Shown here one piece after another: positions 49,147-57,616 of a DNA stretch of 64,000 nt; within the stretch, counting starts at the first letter, position 1; each line of letters starts with the position of its first letter. The stretch lies in contig JAQISU010000155.1 of the NCBI GenBank assembly GCA_029339505.1, positions 19,906,001-19,970,000 of the forward strand. The letters are read 5' to 3'. The notes under the pieces were generated by a model. That model made no database searches, was not told where the DNA came from, and saw nothing but the letters and a program-made list of their open reading frames with translations. This DNA is from Unio delphinus. Its lineage: Eukaryota; Mollusca; Bivalvia; Unionida; Unionidae. The translations under genes and the position numbers were made by a program.

Positions 49147-52100
49147 CACCCTTGCGTCTATTGCACTCAAGACAAGTCAACATCACATTATTTCTGACAT
49201 GACCGAGATTGTTATTTTTTCTGTCCACGGTGAATTGGCGAGGATCCTTATCCGAATACTGCCAACGCATTATACAATTGCAACTCGCGCAGTGATTATT
49301 CTGTTGTTGCTTCAGAGTAATTATTAATTCAGCATCAATATCAAATTCTCGTTGGTTTTTTTTGTCTTGTTGTTTGTAACCGGAGAGTTTTTTATCAATA
49401 ATATCATCTATTGTGGTGTCATTATCATTGCTAATGATTTCATCATCGCCTGACTCTGTCAGGACAATTCTTCGAAGTTGATTTATTTTTCGTACTCTAG
49501 ACACTGCGAGATAGACTAAATTCGACCATTCTATGCGATTATCTACTATCCAAACAGTTATATCCGATATAGTCAATCCCTGTGAAGAGTGTATTGTTGC
49601 TGCATAACCTAGCGTCCATGGGGATTTATTAGCACGCAATGCATCTTCAACGACATTGATATCAACCAGCACAATATCATTTAATACGAGAATCTGTCTT
49701 TGAAATCCTTCGGATTTTGGTCCTGGAATATCAACTTCGATGTTCTGTTTTCGTGTATCCGATGGCCTATAACATAACGGTACTGGAAGTGTTGCAAATT
49801 TTTGTTTATGCAATTCAAATAACTTCATCTGAAGTGTGTCCCTGACTATTTTTCTACTTGCAATGATTAAATCATTTGGTCTCCACGCTTCCCAAAACTC
49901 ATTCATGGGAGTTTCTGAAATTATTTCACGGGCTATTTCACACTGGATTCTATCCGGTTGTAATCTAATTAGTTTCTTAAATTCTTTTAATTCATTATCA
50001 AGTGATCTATGATCGGTATCAATTTCTTCATAATAGTCTACAAAACCCTTTAGCCATTCATGGGGGGATGCACCGACAAATGGTGGAGGTTGGCCGTGAT
50101 CACCGCACATGACGACTTTTGTATTCTTCAATAACAACCACTCAAGAAATATTTTTAAGACATCTTCGGACACTGTGTCTATTTCATCCCACATGATAAT
50201 TTCAGGAATAAATTTCTCTCCCATGCGCTCAGGAGTCCATTTATCTCCCTTCCATCTAAAGAAACTATGATAAGTGCAGGCATTTACTCCTCGTTGTTTC
50301 ATCTCTCTGGCGAGTCTGTGAGTCGGTGTTAGCACAATCATGTTTGATTTCCCACGATATAACTCAATTGCCCGGGTTGTTTTTCCTGACCCGCCACAGC
50401 CGTTTAAATAAACTGTTTTATATCTACAGATTGGATCAGAAATCGGTGGTGCACTAGAAAATTCTGAACACTGATTGCTTTCTAAGTAATTATTTTCAAT
50501 GGTAACATCTGCTGATGGAATATAATCATGAAGCATTTCCTTCTTAATTCTCCATGACCCCCAATTCTCGTTGCCAGTAGCCTTAAAATCAGCCATTTTG
50601 CTATTTATGTAAAATGAGTCAGTAGCAACTCTAACTGCGGTGGTAGGAAATCTATTGATCATTGAAAACAGATTGATAGAAGCATAACCAAGCATAGAAG
50701 CTCTCAAATATGTGTACTGCTGATGGTATCCATCAGTGTAAGTAACAATTGTACCCAATTTGGTTCCATCGGACATAAATGCGTCCTTACGATTGACATA
50801 TAAGCCCCTATTCGTTAAATCTTTGATTACAAAATCGTATTCAGCATTGTCTATAATCAATCGTGAAGAATATCTCGTATTATCATCTTTGCCACCTTGG
50901 GTAAATTTACCGATTATTCTTCGTCCAAGATCTTTTGCTTCATTGTTTCTGATTTCAAATAACTGTCTGGACCAATCCATGATTTGTTGTTCATTAAAAT
51001 CAGGAAACAGTTTTCGCTCTTCGCTAATTATTTTTTCTAGATCAGGTTGTGGTAACCAGACTGATTTCTGTGCTCGATAGGATATAATTGCTTCACTGAC
51101 AATTAATGATTTTAACATCTTACAATCAAGCATATACCGTAATAACACTATTGGCATCCAGTGTTTTTCAGACATGTGTTTACCAATCCAAAGATAACTA
51201 CACGGATGAAGCCCTTCAGCCATTTCAAATGATACTACACAAGCGAATCCGGTTAAATCGAAATGTGGCAGTGGTCCATTAATAGCAACACGGGTCATTT
51301 CGTGTGTAGGGTGTCCAAATCGTTTGAAATATTTCTCACACTCTCCATACCCAAGAAAACTTCCTGGATAACATGCAATCATATCAACTGAAATAACGGT
51401 ATCAGCGGTGTATTTTGTGTTCCATAATCCTCCATGGCTGTATTCAAGACAGGACAATTTGACATCTGATAAGAACTCACTTCGGGTTGGTTTCCACGCG
51501 TTTTTCTTCCTAGCAAAATGTGCTACAACTGATGGAAGTGTAAAACAGTTTGCTAATAATTGATCGTTGTCTTCCCCCCCAGAACTCTGGGGAGAAAATT
51601 CACTAGCTAGTTGCTTCATTTGATTATGCAGCTCTTCAGTACGGTACAATTCTCCGTTGGGTCTTACAAACTGATCAAATCTACATTCTTCGTCTGAAGT
51701 ACTATGAAATAGCCACACTGACACAGGATCGTTTTTACTCAAATGGTAAATAGCATCAAATAATTTCTGCTCTGAAAAAAACTCTTCGGTTCCAAACAGA
51801 TATTTTACGGTTCTATCCCGTGGGAATATTGTTACTGCAGATGACCACGCGTGTTCGTTATGATCAATAATCTGTATTGGGTTTCCATTTTTATTATATT
51901 TCGATTCGTATAATACTTCTCCGGTGATTGTCCTTACCGATATTGGAAATCTCAATGATGTTTCTAATTTGGCTATATCTTGAATTGTTGCCCCATGCTG
52001 TTTCACTGTCAGTTCCCATTCGGTTATTTTTTTTCGTCTTAGATCAGTTAGTTTATTTCCCCGGGACGCATTTGTGAAGTGTTCTATTATTCGTGTTGCT

Positions 52101-52615
52101 ACACAATTGAGCCCTGTCGAATATTTCATGGGTGCTAGTTTTGAAATATCAGGTTTTTCATTGAGTGGATATATCCCGTAAACAACTACTGTGACAGGAT
52201 AAGATCTTTCGTAGTAGGGTTTATCAAGTCCAGTCAAAATTCCTGGTTTTGAATCCTGAGTCACAGTGACAGTTTTTTTGTCCTTAAGAATAGGCTCGTA
52301 TTTGTCCCTAATTATCCATTTTCCATTATCATGGATAAGGAATTTTATTCGAAAAAAATTTCTTTCTTCCCCAAGACGTGAGATTATCACTGCTGCTTTT
52401 TCATCATTCATGGTAGCGTCAACAACACCATCAATTCGAAATGTTGACCAACAATGAGCTGCCCCATCACGCTTGAATTCATTAAAACAGTCTCTGATTT
52501 TACTAATCAAGGTTCTATCAAGAATTTTATTCTTTGGTGTATCAGAAACTCTATCAAGATTGAATTGAACACTTTTCCAAGGCTTGATTTTCGATAATCT
52601 CTCGAACTCCTCCAT
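49139..52615 (-). CDS. replicase: PolB-like palm + SF1 helicase + HNH nuclease fusion
   Basis: 1158 residues, one uninterrupted frame. About 405-700 is polymerase-like. Motif A is SVDMIACYPGSF (Asp at 411), motif B-like RRIIGKFTQ is at 565-573, and motif C is VATDSFYI (ATDS, Asp at 666) instead of the usual DTDS. GSWRIKKE at 686-693 follows. About 733-1045 is an SF1 helicase: Walker A NGCGGSGKTT (Lys 745), Walker B IIMWDEID (806-813), motif III GDHGQPPP, TIHSSQGLT (1007) and LAVSRVR (1036). About 1109-1154 is an HNH-type nuclease with CASC, TVDRKN, GHVRNN and CLECN. Residues 1-390 match nothing I recognise; no exonuclease motifs are evident. It replaces the protein-primed PolB normally found in Polintons. 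It converges on the integrase and diverges from the zinc protein at 52640. Confidence 0.82.
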   Translation of the reverse strand: MEEFERLSKIKPWKSVQFNLDRVSDTPKNKILDRTLISKIRDCFNEFKRDGAAHCWSTFRIDGVVDATMNDEKAAVIISRLGEERNFFRIKFLIHDNGKWIIRDKYEPILKDKKTVTVTQDSKPGILTGLDKPYYERSYPVTVVVYGIYPLNEKPDISKLAPMKYSTGLNCVATRIIEHFTNASRGNKLTDLRRKKITEWELTVKQHGATIQDIAKLETSLRFPISVRTITGEVLYESKYNKNGNPIQIIDHNEHAWSSAVTIFPRDRTVKYLFGTEEFFSEQKLFDAIYHLSKNDPVSVWLFHSTSDEECRFDQFVRPNGELYRTEELHNQMKQLASEFSPQSSGGEDNDQLLANCFTLPSVVAHFARKKNAWKPTRSEFLSDVKLSCLEYSHGGLWNTKYTADTVISVDMIACYPGSFLGYGECEKYFKRFGHPTHEMTRVAINGPLPHFDLTGFACVVSFEMAEGLHPCSYLWIGKHMSEKHWMPIVLLRYMLDCKMLKSLIVSEAIISYRAQKSVWLPQPDLEKIISEERKLFPDFNEQQIMDWSRQLFEIRNNEAKDLGRRIIGKFTQGGKDDNTRYSSRLIIDNAEYDFVIKDLTNRGLYVNRKDAFMSDGTKLGTIVTYTDGYHQQYTYLRASMLGYASINLFSMINRFPTTAVRVATDSFYINSKMADFKATGNENWGSWRIKKEMLHDYIPSADVTIENNYLESNQCSEFSSAPPISDPICRYKTVYLNGCGGSGKTTRAIELYRGKSNMIVLTPTHRLAREMKQRGVNACTYHSFFRWKGDKWTPERMGEKFIPEIIMWDEIDTVSEDVLKIFLEWLLLKNTKVVMCGDHGQPPPFVGASPHEWLKGFVDYYEEIDTDHRSLDNELKEFKKLIRLQPDRIQCEIAREIISETPMNEFWEAWRPNDLIIASRKIVRDTLQMKLFELHKQKFATLPVPLCYRPSDTRKQNIEVDIPGPKSEGFQRQILVLNDIVLVDINVVEDALRANKSPWTLGYAATIHSSQGLTISDITVWIVDNRIEWSNLVYLAVSRVRKINQLRRIVLTESGDDEIISNDNDTTIDDIIDKKLSGYKQQDKKNQREFDIDAELIITLKQQQNNHCASCNCIMRWQYSDKDPRQFTVDRKNNNLGHVRNNVMLTCLECNRRKGAS

Positions 52616-52639
52616 ACTATAATTAAAACAAGTATTTAA

Positions 52640-52981
52640 ATGAAAGATTTAAGTATAATGAATCATTGCAAATGGCTTATGATTGGATCAGTGACACCGT
52701 GTAACAAATCATGCAGAAATGAATTCTCTTGGTATCATATGCAAAGCTTTCGTCGTGGAAGCCGAGGTCCGTTACCCTGTATTCAATGTGGGGTTGGGGT
52801 CAGGGGGAGGTCGCAATTATGCATTATGTGCGGCGGCAGACGATACAGGGAACTAAAACGCTATTATGATAAAAAAATAAAAAATACTGTCATTGACCCC
52901 AACGATGACAAAATAATAAAGACTGCTCAAGATTATATACAGAGACTTATAATTAAACCAAACAATGAATTAGAAAAATAG
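52640..52981 (+). CDS. small cysteine-rich, probably zinc-binding protein
   Basis: 113 residues, or 107 from the second ATG. It has two cysteine sets: HCKW...CNKSCRNEF and PCIQCGVGVRG...CIMCGGRRY, the latter a clear double CxxC. A basic helix (RRYRELKRYYDKKIKN) and a charged C-terminus follow. The start lies 24 bp from the replicase start, head to head, so the two probably share a promoter and an early role such as transcription control or replication accessory work. No family was recognised. Confidence 0.6.
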   Translation: MKDLSIMNHCKWLMIGSVTPCNKSCRNEFSWYHMQSFRRGSRGPLPCIQCGVGVRGRSQLCIMCGGRRYRELKRYYDKKIKNTVIDPNDDKIIKTAQDYIQRLIIKPNNELEK

Positions 52982-53337
52982 TGTTATTATACAAATGAAC
53001 CAAGAATTCAGACCTCACCCCTCCGTGCTTGTTAATTATGAAGCATTCCGTAATGGTATTATCAGAAAATTCTATTTTCGCGTAGGTCTATAACACCAAG
53101 GGAGACTACTCTTAAATGATATAACCAAGGGAGTTATCATTGTGATTTAGCTTCTGAGTATTGTTTTATAGGTAAAGAAATATTTTCTTTTTTTTTAGTG
53201 TTTAAGTCAAATATTCTGTGTCACGTGCGATTAATGCGTATTTCATAACATAGGATGTGATCCGGAGATGCAGGCATTACAGGATAACACACGTGTATAC
53301 TTTCTCCCTTAGATTGTGTTAACTTGTTTAATGGGTA

Positions 53338-53990
53338 TTGTGATTCAGCGCTGGGCATTGTTTTGTAAGAAAAGACATGTTTTCAAACAATTATATTCTT
53401 TGTTCTAGTGTTTAAGTCAAATATTCTGTCTCATTTAAATACTGTGAAACACCATTAATAAGTAATTCAAGAAAATAAAATAGCATACTTGCGGATTGAT
53501 GTATTAATTCCCTTTATATACTCTCTCCCTTAGATGGTGTCGAGATGATAAGGGAGGGAATAACAACCCCCCCCCACCTACTCTTATATGTTTCTACTAT
53601 TATGTGTAAATATAAGTGTTTTTAAATGTCTGTATGTTGACTATCATTTGTATAATTTAATATGTAAATATTGAATAAAGATTTTAAAAAAAAGAGGATG
53701 CCGACATGGCACCTATAAAAGATGTACAAATGCTACATCTATAAAAATTACATTACAGTATGTCGTGGGTTATTTGCCTTTAAATTGTGATTCAGCGGCT
53801 TGGGATATAATTAATTAGAAAAGAAATCAAATATAAAATGTTTTCAAACGATTATATTCTTTTTTTTTAGTGCTTTATGCAAATATTCTGTCTCATTTAA
53901 ATACTGTGAAGCACCATTAACAAGTAATTCAAGAAAATAAAATAACACACTCTGTGGATTGAAGCTGCTGTATTAGTCGCCTTATATACT
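53338..53990. repeat. dispersed direct repeat pair (~185-200 bp units)
   Basis: Units 53338-53522 and 53787-53990 share GTGATTCAGCG, TTTTCAAAC.ATTATATTCTTT and a long block around CTCATTTAAATACTGTGAA. A weaker third piece (AGTGTTTAAGTCAAATATTC) is near 53198. Confidence 0.85.
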
Positions 53991-54009
53991 AAATGAAAGG
54001 TTTAAAGCT

Positions 54010-54154
54010 GGGGCTTTCAAGGCCAATTCGACCAGTCAAAAAATAACCCACGCCATTGACACGTGTGCGTGGTTGACTTTTACTCAATCATGCAACCGGG
54101 TTTAATTTCAGGGGTTGCTTTGATTGGTCGAATTGGCCTTTGAAAATCAGCCCC
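54010..54154. repeat. inverted repeat, ~32-36 bp arms, ~78 bp loop
   Basis: The left arm 54010-54040 (GGGGCT...AAGGCCAATTCGACC) pairs with the right arm 54119-54154 (GGTCGAATTGGCCTT...AGCCCC) with one mismatch and a small bulge. No flanking target duplication was seen, so a nested miniature transposon is possible but unproven. Confidence 0.85.
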
Positions 54155-54194
54155 GTCGTTTCATGTTTGTGATGTCTGTGCCGTCCCATCATCA

Positions 54195-54425
54195 TTACAT
54201 CATCATTGAATTATAATCCATATTACATCATCATTGAATTATAATCCATATTACATCATCATTGAATTATAATCCATCCTTAATTAAGTTAATTAAGTAT
54301 ATGTATACCTACAATCTGAATGGAGATATATACGGTATTTGTGCTGTCCTTAATTAAGTTAATTAAGTATATGTATACCTACAATCTGAATGGAGATATA
54401 TACGGTATTTGTGCTGTCCTTAATT
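54195..54425. repeat. two adjacent short tandem repeats
   Basis: Three copies of a 28 bp unit (CATCATCATTGAATTATAAT...) are followed by two copies of a roughly 72 bp unit starting CCTTAATTAAGTTAATTAAG. Confidence 0.9.
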
Positions 54426-54437
54426 AAGTATATGTTG

Positions 54438-54445
54438 TGACGTCA
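54438..54445. promoter_or_regulatory. perfect CRE/ATF palindrome
   Basis: TGACGTCA, 30 bp upstream of an ATG at 54475. One consensus 8-mer in a window this size can occur by chance (roughly one expected per 65 kb at equal base use). Confidence 0.3.
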
Positions 54446-54474
54446 CCCCAAGCATATCTTCTGGGCGGTCTAAG

Positions 54475-54702
54475 ATGGCGTTTGCCACGTTAGGCCTCCC
54501 TTCCGGAGATGTATGTTTCGGGTTTCCCTTGGGCTTACTTGGATGTGAAGGCAGCCAAGGAGTTCCAAAGATGTGTTGTCGTATATATGTAACCTCTAGG
54601 TCATTTCACGTAAACATACCCTCTTGTGATTATAACCCGTTATTTGACGAGTTAGATTCACTCTTAGGGGAATATGTTTCCGGTGAATGTAAATATAAAT
54701 GA
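54475..54702 (+). CDS. small hypothetical protein
   Basis: 75 residues with several cysteines (GDVCFG, LLGCEG, KMCCRIY, IPSCDY, SGECKY) and a Gly-rich start. Not recognised. It lies just after the CRE-like site and its composition is less AT-rich than the surroundings. It may be a real small gene or chance. Confidence 0.25.
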   Translation: MAFATLGLPSGDVCFGFPLGLLGCEGSQGVPKMCCRIYVTSRSFHVNIPSCDYNPLFDELDSLLGEYVSGECKYK

Positions 54703-54721
54703 CCTAAAATAAATACCATCC

Positions 54722-54943
54722 ATGGATGTAATTAGCTCTCCATCACATTTGGGTTACCCCGTATGGTGTTCAAAAATGAATTACCGGCCAAAACGTGGAT
54801 GCACATTGGGTAACCCCAGAATGAATTATAGGCTAATAGAAACGGTCATAGGGTCATATCTCAAAGAGCAAAAACATTCTGATATAAAACAGAAACAGAA
54901 AAATGCTCTAACAAAGGACCCTATGAAAGACACAAAGGCCTAA
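54722..54943 (+). CDS. small hypothetical basic protein
   Basis: 73 residues with a repeated MNYR motif (positions about 20 and 34) and a lysine/glutamine-rich C-terminus (HSDIKQKQKNALTKDP). It starts 19 bp after the previous frame's stop. No family was recognised. Confidence 0.2.
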   Translation: MDVISSPSHLGYPVWCSKMNYRPKRGCTLGNPRMNYRLIETVIGSYLKEQKHSDIKQKQKNALTKDPMKDTKA

Positions 54944-55029
54944 TAAGGGACCCAATCAATGCAAATAGAACCACAACGGCCTATATCAAGGGGGCCAAAT
55001 GACTGATAATCGCTCATCATGGTTGATAT

Positions 55030-55215
55030 TTATTTTTGTCTGCATTTATATTTATATATACAGAATTAATTTTAAAAAAATATATTTATATATACAGAAT
55101 TAATTTTAAAAAATATATTTATATATACAGACTGAATTTTAAAAAAGATAGTTATATATACAGACTGAATTTTTAAAAAAGATATTTATATATACAGACT
55201 GAATTTTTAAAATAT
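55030..55215. repeat. AT-rich ~35 bp tandem repeat
   Basis: About five units of TATTTATATATACAGA.TGAATTTTTAAAA type, directly upstream of the 118-residue frame at 55267. Confidence 0.9.
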
Positions 55216-55266
55216 TAACGGCTCATTTATTTTTGAAAAATGAATTAGAAATATGTATTATCATAT

Positions 55267-55623
55267 ATGAATTCTGAAATTATGAATAGCATCATAGTTG
55301 AAATTGCAAAATTGAAAAATCAGAATATTAGATTGTCAGATGGGTTAAATCCTGATCAAATCAAGTCGGATTTTCAGGATATAGAATACGGAGTTAGCAC
55401 TAACAAGTATATGTTGCCAAAGAAATATGCACTCATCAAAAAAATTCAAAATTCTATTCGAGACTCTCTTTCATTTTCCAGTGAAGTAGATGTGTTTGTT
55501 CCGTTATATACTATCGTGGAAGGAATACGAAAAGAATTGGGTAACGAATATGAATTGAAAAAGGAAGTTAATTCTAAAATTAGAAACTTACGAGCGTTAA
55601 TTCAAGAAAATGAACTATTTTGA
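55267..55623 (+). CDS. hypothetical helical protein, first gene of the virion half
   Basis: 118 residues, charged and predicted mostly helical by eye (IIVEIAKLKNQN, YALIKKIQNSIRD, VNSKIRNLRALIQENELF). No motif was recognised. Length and composition are those of a real gene rather than a shadow. It could be a regulatory protein or a small virion component. Confidence 0.45.
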   Translation: MNSEIMNSIIVEIAKLKNQNIRLSDGLNPDQIKSDFQDIEYGVSTNKYMLPKKYALIKKIQNSIRDSLSFSSEVDVFVPLYTIVEGIRKELGNEYELKKEVNSKIRNLRALIQENELF

Positions 55624-56119
55624 TTGACCGGCCCCTCAAAAGATTTTGTCAGACAGTAAAATCTCCTTGAGATTTTCATTTTTTTTTTTGTCATTTTTGA
55701 TTGAATCAGTGAAAATATTTCACACTGCGAAAATAAAATAGAATCCTAACAGCTTTTCTCTATGGAAAATCCAATGCAAAATCGACTACTTGACCCTACG
55801 AGGTTTTTTGATGAAAATCGATGAAAAATGACCAAACATGACTGAAAACAGGCAAAAATTGATGAAAAATGGCTAAAAATCATCAAAAATGAGTTTTAAC
55901 AGCTTTTCCTTATGGAAAATCCCATGTAAAATCGACTACTTGACTCTAAAATCTCTTTGAGATTTTCAACTGAAAACCACCAAAACTGTCAAAAACAGGC
56001 AAAATCAATGGATAAAAAATAAAAATATTTCACAGCAATAAAAAGTTGGACCGTTAAGGATGGAATCATCGATGGGGAAAATTGTTTTACAATTGAAAAA
56101 TGGTTTCTGATTTCAAATA
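55624..56119. other. intergenic spacer with duplicated AT-rich block
   Basis: A phrase AACAGCTTTTC..TATGGAAAATCC followed by AAATCGACTACTTGAC occurs at about 55748-55794 and 55899-55944. Runs of GATGAAAA and AAAATG triplets lie between. No frame of note. The 3' end carries AATTGAAAA at 56091. Confidence 0.6.
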
Positions 56120-57082
56120 ATGGTCAATGAAGCATTAACGACCCGATTGGCTCGTGAGCGACTAGATGCAATTAAGAAATTTATACCAATTCGCGACTCT
56201 GTAAGAAATAAACTGCAACAACGACAGAGTTTACAAACTGATTTTGCTCTGGGGTCTGAAGAGTTGTTTAAACCAGTAACCACAGCAACGAAAGGAGTAG
56301 AGCGTGCTTTACTGGGAGATAGTCCCGAGACGGGGAAATCTGTTATTGGTGAACTTGAAAAACTAGCAGCGAAAACTGAACAAACAAAACAAATAGAATC
56401 AAAGAGAACAGTAGATGATTTACGCATGAGATTTAACGAAGAAGGGTTAGCAGCAATTGATGAGACTGATCCAACAGAAATTCCTACGCTTGTTGTTACG
56501 TCCTATGAAGACAGAAAAAAAATGTTGAAACCAGAACATCATAAGTTTGTTAAGAATTTCACTCACTGGGCTGATATATTCTATAAAATCAAAACTGGAA
56601 AAAGTCAAAAAAAGACAGATAGTGCATCATACATTGAATATATCAGGATGGTGGATCACGTGTATAATCAATACGAAGAGTTTAAACAACAACAAAAACC
56701 GCCAAGATTGCAAAGAAAGCGACAGCAACCTGCAAAGAAAATATCTTTTTCACCTAAAAAACAACAACTACCACCTGATGATGATGATGATACTCTTGAT
56801 TATTTACAAACCACGGATACAGACAAACTAGATGAAGCAACTGGTTATAGCGGAAGTGGATTAGGAAATCCAAGGATTGGAAACACTTGTCCTGATAGTG
56901 TTATCAATGATATATCACGATTAGATGTTCTCATCGGAGGAAAACGAGCTGGAAATAACTCTCTAGAAATAATTAATGAAGCAGCTGATATCTGTAAACG
57001 GTTCTTTGCCGGCGGTATCATGGATATCAAAACATATCGAGATTTCATTGACGAGTTAGCAAATGGGTATCATAGCGATTAA
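56120..57082 (+). CDS. conserved Polinton virion-associated protein
   Basis: 320 residues. An N-terminal helical region (about 1-110), a middle globular part, a basic linker (QRKRQQPAKK), an acidic run (PPDDDDDTLDY) and a C-terminal domain with LDVLIGGKRAGNNS...EAADICKRFFAGGIM..KTYRDF. That C-terminal pattern (L-GS/GG-xxAGNNS ... NE ... L..G.I....Y) is one I recall from proteins encoded next to capsid genes in animal Polintons; function unknown. LIGGK fits the adenain cleavage consensus. AATTGAAAA lies 29 bp upstream of the start. Confidence 0.7.
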   Translation: MVNEALTTRLARERLDAIKKFIPIRDSVRNKLQQRQSLQTDFALGSEELFKPVTTATKGVERALLGDSPETGKSVIGELEKLAAKTEQTKQIESKRTVDDLRMRFNEEGLAAIDETDPTEIPTLVVTSYEDRKKMLKPEHHKFVKNFTHWADIFYKIKTGKSQKKTDSASYIEYIRMVDHVYNQYEEFKQQQKPPRLQRKRQQPAKKISFSPKKQQLPPDDDDDTLDYLQTTDTDKLDEATGYSGSGLGNPRIGNTCPDSVINDISRLDVLIGGKRAGNNSLEIINEAADICKRFFAGGIMDIKTYRDFIDELANGYHSD

Positions 57083-57115
57083 ATAACAATTGAAAACACT
57101 ATTGTTTTTATAATA

Positions 57116-57562
57116 ATGATTATACACTACAATCATGATAAACCAACCCTCGTCTATGTAGTTAATTCACGGTTTCCAGTTTATAGAGCATACTACGGAG
57201 ATGGCCTCGGCAAGACCATTTTAGGATTCTTTTCAAAAACGGCCCCAAAAGTGATGCCGTTAGCTAAACAACTAGGAATGAAAGCCATTGATGTTATTCG
57301 TGATAAGGGTATTAGTACTGTTGGAGATCTTGCCGGGAAAGCGTTTTCAACTGCGAAGGATAAAATAACATCATTAGTGAGACGAAAAGAGAAACAGGTA
57401 CCATTGCCATCTACAGCAGAGATACCTGCGAGTGTCAGTAAAATTATAAATAACGCAGTAGATGAAAAACTAGCGTCGATGGTAAATCAAGAGGACCAAA
57501 ATAACATGACAGCAAACATGATAGCAGGAAGTGGCTTTAAAAAACCACGTAGAAAGCGCTAG
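57116..57562 (+). CDS. small basic minor virion/core-like protein
   Basis: 148 residues. A short N-terminus precedes YYGDGLGKTILGFF, an amphipathic stretch (SKTAPKVMPLAKQLGMKA) and Lys/Arg-rich segments. The C-terminus is GSGFKKPRRKR. The pattern (glycine-rich hydrophobic start, basic end) resembles adenovirus-like core or cement proteins, by analogy only. IAGSG near the C-terminus fits an adenain site. AATTGAAAA is 28 bp upstream of the first ATG. Confidence 0.6.
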   Translation: MIIHYNHDKPTLVYVVNSRFPVYRAYYGDGLGKTILGFFSKTAPKVMPLAKQLGMKAIDVIRDKGISTVGDLAGKAFSTAKDKITSLVRRKEKQVPLPSTAEIPASVSKIINNAVDEKLASMVNQEDQNNMTANMIAGSGFKKPRRKR

Positions 57563-57616
57563 CGTTTTTCACGATGAAATGGAAAATCCGATTTAGACTC
57601 TGATAAATAGAATAAA

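Larger units (their letters stand above)
52982..55266. promoter_or_regulatory. 2.3 kb repeat-rich central control region of the Polinton
   Basis: AT-rich and largely without convincing genes. It contains a dispersed direct repeat (53338-53522 and 53787-53990), a long inverted repeat (54010-54154), short tandem repeats (54195-54275, 54277-54425), a perfect CRE palindrome TGACGTCA (54438-54445) and about five 35 bp AT-rich units (55030-55215). It separates the replication/integration half from the virion half, where a switch region or origin would be expected. No direct evidence for either. Confidence 0.45.

Noticed and set aside
50760..51080. 106-residue frame antisense to the replicase
   Set aside because: Shadow of a long conserved coding region; no motifs.
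54010..54154. Central inverted repeat as a nested MITE
   Set aside because: Arms are good but no target duplication or second copy is visible in the window, so it is left as an inverted repeat of unknown origin.
56547..56831. 94-residue plus-strand frame within the 56120 gene
   Set aside because: Out-of-frame shadow, rich in Asn/Lys from AT-rich codons; the 320-residue frame is clearly the coding one.
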